Positions 59,351-64,000 of a stretch of DNA of 64,000 bases are shown here, piece by piece. The notes beneath the pieces were generated by a model that ran no database searches, was not told where the DNA came from, and was given only the letters and a program-made list of their open reading frames with translations. How positions within the stretch are numbered: the first letter of the stretch is position 1; the number at the start of each line of letters is the position of its first letter. This DNA is from Gyromitra esculenta (Eukaryota > Ascomycota > Pezizomycetes > Pezizales > Discinaceae). The translations under genes and the position numbers were made by a program. The DNA lies in assembly GCA_038503075.1 (NCBI GenBank), contig JBCAML010000003.1, positions 1,302,001 to 1,366,000 of the forward strand. Direction: 5' to 3'.

Positions 59351-61120
59351 ATGGCCGACGCACTAAATCTCCAGAACGCCATCAATTTGGCCAGGAATGT
59401 ACCTGCGCTCGCAGCAACTGTGACGGTAGTCGATGATGCCGGGAAGGTTGTCACTACGGTATGTCTAACCGAGTAATATGTATTACTATAATTTCCATTC
59501 ATCCGATGTATTGTGCCTTGTAGTTTTTTTGATGTGCCGATGATTATTTGTATCCTTCCCCCCCTATATAAAATCAGAGCTATACGTAAGCTTTCAAAAT
59601 ACCTCATACTAATATTAAACCCTCCCTTCCAGTCCAAAAACATTTTTGGCGCTTTCAAACAAGCTCGTGAGGCCTACAAAGCCCGTAAAGCTGAAATCGC
59701 ATCCGAACGCTCCGGCGAAGCCACCCGTCGCCGTGAAGCCCGTCTGCGCGAAGCCCGAAAACTCGAACGCCGCGAACGCAAGCTCCTCACCGCGAGCGGC
59801 GAAGCTGAGGACAACGGTGATGAAGCACAGCGCAAGAAGGACAAGAAAAAGTCAAAGTCCCGCAAGAGCCGGTCGGGGTCATCAGAAGAAGACGATGCTT
59901 CCTCATCAGCTCTCACTCGCCGGGACTCCGAGACCGCAGAGACAGAGACAGAGACAGAGACCATCTTCTCGCCAGGCGCCATGGCGATGATGCATAACAA
60001 CGCTTCCTTGTTGACGCTAGCACCAGCCATGCTCGTGACCGGAGACCCGCTCGCGGAGACTCTGCAGATGTTGTTGATGCAGCTGCAGAACACCATCGAC
60101 GAGATGTCGTGTATCACCGCTGGCATCGGCGCGCTCATCAGCGAGCTCCAGAAGGTCCCTGATACACTCGCCGTTGTCGGTCTCACGCTCGCCGAGATAT
60201 CCGCGATCGTCGCAAAGATCTCTCCTGCGGCTATTATGGGTCTCAAGAGCGCATTCCCGGTAATCTTCGGACTCCTTGGCAGCCCGCAATTCGCTGTCAT
60301 CGCCGGCGTCGGTATCGCTGCCACCGTCGTCGTCCTCGGCGGCTATAAGATCATCAAGAATGTCGTCGGCGCGGGCACAGGCATAGCTGCCAAAGCTGAA
60401 GACGATGACGACGATGACGAAGGGGAACGGGATCTAGATGTTGAGTTTGGTGTTACGACACTCCCGGATGAAATAGATGAGCCAGTTGCGGTAACAGTTG
60501 CAGCCTCGCCACCGCGAGCTATCATGCCACCTCCAACCCAGCTAGAGGCTAGCTTGCATACACTTAATATCCAGAATGACACAGAGAAGGAGAAGGAGCG
60601 CCGGAAGACAAAACGACGTGATAGTGAGAAATCGGTCAAGGCAGTCAAATCAGAGAAATCGCTCAAGTCTGTCTCTTCCGATAGGTCCGACAAGGACAAA
60701 ACCCATAAAGATAGGCCTGCAACCGAGAGACGGGAGTCTAGCAGGAAACATGATAAACATGATAGGAGCGAGAAACGCGAGCGCAGTGAACGCAGCGAAA
60801 AGCGTGAAAAGAGCGACAGACATGAGCGGAGCAACAGCACTAGACGTAGCGAGAAGAGCGAGAGGAGTGAGAGGAGTGAGAGGAGCGACAGGACTGATAA
60901 GAGCGAAAAGAGCGACAAGAAGAAGAAGGAACTCACTATCAACCCTGGCAAATTCTCGCTCACGAGAAGAGTCACTGCTCCTGCTTCACCTATGGAACCA
61001 TCAAGACCATCACTAGCGAAACGGACTATGACCGTGATGAGTACCAAGTCTAAGTCTGAAGAGAAAATAAAGGCGCCAAGGAAGAAGCTTCTCGGTGGTT
61101 TATTTGATGGTCGTTCTTAA
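59351..61120 (+). CDS. Fungal protein with a hydrophobic core and a Lys/Glu/Arg/Ser-repeat tail
   Basis: Two exons, 59351-59458 and 59633-61120, with a 174-nt intron (donor GTATGT, branch TACTAATA, acceptor TTCCAG), give 531 aa. I do not recognise a named family. Residues 1-40 (MADALNLQNAINLARNVPAL) are a mild amphipathic start; SKNIFGAFKQAREAYKARK begins a highly basic coiled region (about 37-110). Residues 160-180 and 236-278 are hydrophobic and Gly/Ala/Val-rich (PVIFGLLG, VIAGVGIAATVVVLGG), so the protein may associate with membranes; between them lies a helical stretch (TLQMLLMQLQNTIDEMSC). An acidic Asp run follows, then about 120 residues of SEKRER/SERSEK repeats (about 355-475), predicted disordered. 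The C-terminus is basic (KAPRKKLLGGLFDGRS). Function unknown. Confidence 0.85.
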
Positions 61121-63504
61121 TTCTTTTCATGTGTTTTGTGGTGACAGTATTTTGTACGAATTTGATGGAATTACGGGGTGTATATGGTACGAGAACGGTT
61201 TGTTTAATTTTTTATACTACATTGGAAGGCGTTTTTTTGTCTCTACTTTTTTCTTTGCGTCCGTTAATAGTACGGGAATTTCATTGCGTTTAGAACGCTC
61301 GCTTCAGTTCCTTTTGTCCAAGTTCGCCATGTCTGTACATTTTTGTGCCCGGTGGTGGTGGAGAGGGTGGATGTGAAGATACTATTTTTGACCTGTTCGC
61401 TTGCTCCTTGATCCGTGGGCGTGAAGTTTTAGTGGGTGCGAAGGAGAATAACGTTGGTTGGTTGGCCTAACCGTCTATAGAAATATTACGTTGTTGACGT
61501 GGAAATGTCAATTTGTCTATTCCCACTTTTTTTCCTCACGATCTGGTCATGATGGAGTACATATTGATCACCCGCCAGGACTTATGCGGTCTTTTTAGGA
61601 AGTGAATAAATTTTTTCTGTCCCCGCTTGCTTATTCCTTCTTGCTTTTAACCCAACTCAGGTTCGTGGCGAGGTGCGTTCGAACCCAAGAAAGCAAAGCA
61701 ACACAAAGCAAAGAGGAAGAAGAAAAAACCTGGTAAGTTCCGGGTAGAGAGAGCTCAGTCATACGCACCAACCAAGACGGGGTTCAAGTCCTCAGGTTGA
61801 GCACATGTTTCCATGTTACTGGGAGAAAGGGTCCCTCCCAATCGTCGAATTAGAGTGGTATCGTGCAGAAGAGAGAGAGAGAGACGCACGCATTTCTACC
61901 GGTGGAGGTGGTGGAGCCACGTTTTTTATTGTCTCGCTCGTGTTGGACGCGATGACGCCAATCAATGGTCATTGTTTCCTGTGAGGGGTGGGGCTTGAGG
62001 TGCGAGTGATGCACCGTGAGCCAAGATCTGCAGATGCGTGAGGTGGTGGGTGGTGTCCAGTCGTTGGTGTGCTGCACGGAACTCGGGGCAGAAGTGTTTT
62101 TTTTCCCGGCTTACTGTCGGGGTTTAGCCAGAATGCTTCGATAGGGGTGGCTTCTTTTGGGTGGTTCCTGCATGTCTGTGGTAATGATACGGTTGGAATC
62201 ATTTGTGGTCACTCGTTCTTGTCGTCGTGCTTGTTCGTCGTGGTAATGGAGATGGAGATGGAGATGGAGACTGAGATGGAGGTATCTGTATACCTGCTCT
62301 GCGCTGTGGACTTTCCTAATACACGAACGTAGACTTTCCCTCTCTCCGCGTAATGTTTCCATTAATACATGTCATTTATATTCTGGTGGAACAGCTAGCC
62401 CATCCACACGCTAGCCGTTCGCTGATCAGTTCTATTCCTCCGAGGGCTGAAACACCGTGTCAGTACAGATTTGGTTGTGTTCTGTACGAAGGTCAAGATG
62501 GGATCTGGGGCTGCCACAAAGACCGTTGCGAAGGCCATTTGCTCACCTTTATATGAGTACCCATCAACAAGCAATATCTACACCATTATTCCGCATCTTT
62601 TTCACTCCTAAGACGAGTTCTTCACAGCTTCTAGACCCCCAAGCAGCGAAGAGAACCCCCACCTCCCTCATCACAATCGCATGTTCGGCAGGGTTCCTTG
62701 ATGAGCTATCGTCACTCAGCTCAGGCCCTCCTGCCAAGACGCACCCAGCCGCACGGCCCGAGCACAGACCCCTCTACCAACAACGCGGGTCCATCTTGCA
62801 TCCCGACGTCAACGTTATTCTTTGCAGGGGGACTAGCAAACCCTCAACGGCATCTTCGGTTTTGACGACGGAGCACCAACAACTCCACTGAAACCTGCTC
62901 ACATCATGATATCGGGAGGGGAAGCAAACAAGGCAGCCTGCGCCGGCAAGGAAGGAAATGGAAAAGGAGGAGGCGGGATACATTCGGATTGGGGGGTAGA
63001 GTTTGCTGTATTTATTTGCGGCCGATTGTCTTCGCTCTATCAACTCCTTTCAATTCCTCACTCCACTCTCCTTGTTCTTTACGCAGGACGGCGAAAGATT
63101 GCTTTATATTTTGCGGGTGAACTCTCGAGAATTTCGAATCTTTTGCCCTCCTGGGTCCGTACTTGTTGAGTTTTGGTGCCCTGTTCTGGAGTGTGATATA
63201 TACCTGTTGATACCACAAGTAAGTTTTGGCAAACATACCGCTCTGTTACCGTTCCCAGTTTTCTTTTACCCATTCCCTTTGATTGTCCGAGATCTGTGCT
63301 TTTATTTGGTTTCCTTGACGGGAGACAAATGGCTGTGTGTTGCGTTATTGTTGTTATACTCCCGTTCAGCAAACCTATGATATAATCGAACCAACTAACA
63401 CCTTCTCCCCCCCCCTACATAGACCCATCACCTCCCCCCAAACCTTCAACCTTCAACCTTCAAACCTCTCCTTCCCTCATTCGCCGAAAAAAAAAAAAAC
63501 AGCT
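61121..63504. other. Long upstream region of the last gene
   Basis: About 2.4 kb with no supported gene. A GGAGAT/GAGATG hexanucleotide microsatellite lies at 62245-62281. The final 140 bp are C/T-rich (CCTTCAAC repeats at 63436-63465) and end in a 13-A run just before the ATG at 63505, typical of a fungal leader. Confidence 0.5.
62245..62281. repeat. GGAGAT microsatellite
   Basis: About six units of GGAGAT with one change. Confidence 0.8.
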
Positions 63505-64000
63505 ATGGAGCTTATCCAATCTGCCTCCATGTACCGTCACGACTACACCCCTCCCCCCATAATCGAGCGCATGGACTCCTTCCCTCCACCCACGATTACC
63601 CATACCGTCGAAAACAGGTCATCAGTACCCCCAAACTATGCCCCCGACCCGTCATCAGAAACAACCGTAGTCTCGGACTCTGAGGCCGCAAAAGAACATG
63701 CGTCCACCGCTACCACGGACTCTATAACGCAGGCTAAAGAGGAAGATCTGGGAGATGATGAATTATATGCTAAACGCAAGTCTGCCCTCAACGGATCGAA
63801 GTTATATTAAAAACTAATATTAGTACTATAGCCCCAGTTCTGGTCAAGAGTAGAGTTAGTGCAGATGAAGATATTATGCAGCCTATTGAAAATGGGACCG
63901 AAGCACAAATCAGTGGCACGATTGAGGAGGCGCTTCGAGCAGAGGTTGCTGAAGGGGGGTTGGGGATACTGGGTGGGGGGATGAGGAGGATGGTGGATTT
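63505..64000 (+). CDS. Unrecognised protein, 5' part only (runs off the window)
   Basis: Exon 1 is 63505-63779; a 44-nt intron (donor GTCTGC, branch ACTAATA, acceptor TTAG) joins it in frame to exon 2 from 63824, which remains open to the window edge, about 150 aa so far. Visible: YRHDYTPPPIIERMDSFPPP, a Ser/Thr/Glu-rich hydrophilic stretch, then ALRAEVAEGGLGILGGGM with a Gly-rich segment at the edge. No family recognised. The 13-A run and CT tract immediately upstream support the start codon. The unspliced frame would stop at 63810. Splice choice is inferred from frame continuity. Confidence 0.65.

Noticed and set aside
60343..61047. Minus-strand 234-codon Leu/Ser-rich frame
   Set aside because: Antisense shadow of the Ser/Glu/Lys/Arg repeat of the plus-strand gene.
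61764..61803. tRNA-like T-loop (GGGGTTCAAGTCC)
   Set aside because: No matching acceptor, D-arm or anticodon arm could be drawn around it.
1..64000. Biosynthetic gene cluster, CRISPR array or prophage-like system
   Set aside because: No PKS, NRPS, terpene cyclase or cluster regulator is present, there are no regularly spaced repeats, and all conserved genes are eukaryotic housekeeping genes.

Overview
The window is nuclear DNA from a filamentous ascomycete (Pezizomycotina). The genes carry many short GT-AG introns, mostly 44-171 nt, with CTAAC-like branch sites. Most conserved proteins are fungal housekeeping types (COX15, PAF1, ARP8, ARL1, HUL4, KCH1, a POT peptide transporter, a peroxisomal catalase). 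The sequence alone does not settle class or species. All exon models below were rebuilt by hand from splice motifs, reading-frame continuity and family conservation; none is supported by transcripts.

Layout. A mitochondrial NDUFAF7/MidA methyltransferase (404-1922, +) is followed by about 4 kb of AT-rich sequence and a peroxisomal catalase (6013-7548, -). Next comes a repeat-bearing stretch (7.6-11.8 kb) with an inverted-repeat MITE-like element. A conserved block then holds the Golgi GTPase ARL1 (11789-12841, -) divergent from INO80 subunit ARP8 (13165-15879, +), and PAF1 (17367-18799, +).

The accessory region at about 19-28.5 kb contains a 149-bp tandem duplication, a frameshifted DUF7918-like ORF, a small TA-flanked MITE, an eight-finger C2H2 ORF abutting a LINE RNase H/zinc-knuckle remnant, and a large DUF7918-like plus WW-domain gene.

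COX15 (29004-30612, -) and a POT/PTR2 transporter (33511-35581, +) follow, then an orphan gene (37878-38648, -) and an Asp/Ser-repeat protein (39571-39991, +). A conserved block holds BCKDH E1-beta (40217-41536, -) and KCH1 (42812-45313, +). After it comes a catalytic-domain-less threonyl-tRNA synthetase paralog (46414-47860, +).

Another AT-rich desert precedes HUL4, a HECT E3 ligase (49885-54205, -). Then come two tRNA-Gly(CCC) genes flanking a broken third copy (54689-55389), a plant-type L-asparaginase/isoaspartyl peptidase (56047-57392, +), a 531-aa Lys/Glu/Arg/Ser-rich fungal protein (59351-61120, +), and the 5' part of an unrecognised gene that runs off the window.

The genes do not form a pathway or biosynthetic cluster; this is an ordinary chromosomal segment in which housekeeping genes alternate with AT-rich, transposon-littered islands. 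The most unusual items are the standalone ThrRS TGS+editing-domain protein with replaced active-site histidines, the DUF7918-like/WW gene, the amplified tRNA-Gly cluster, and a strongly over-represented TACATGTA palindrome in non-coding DNA.
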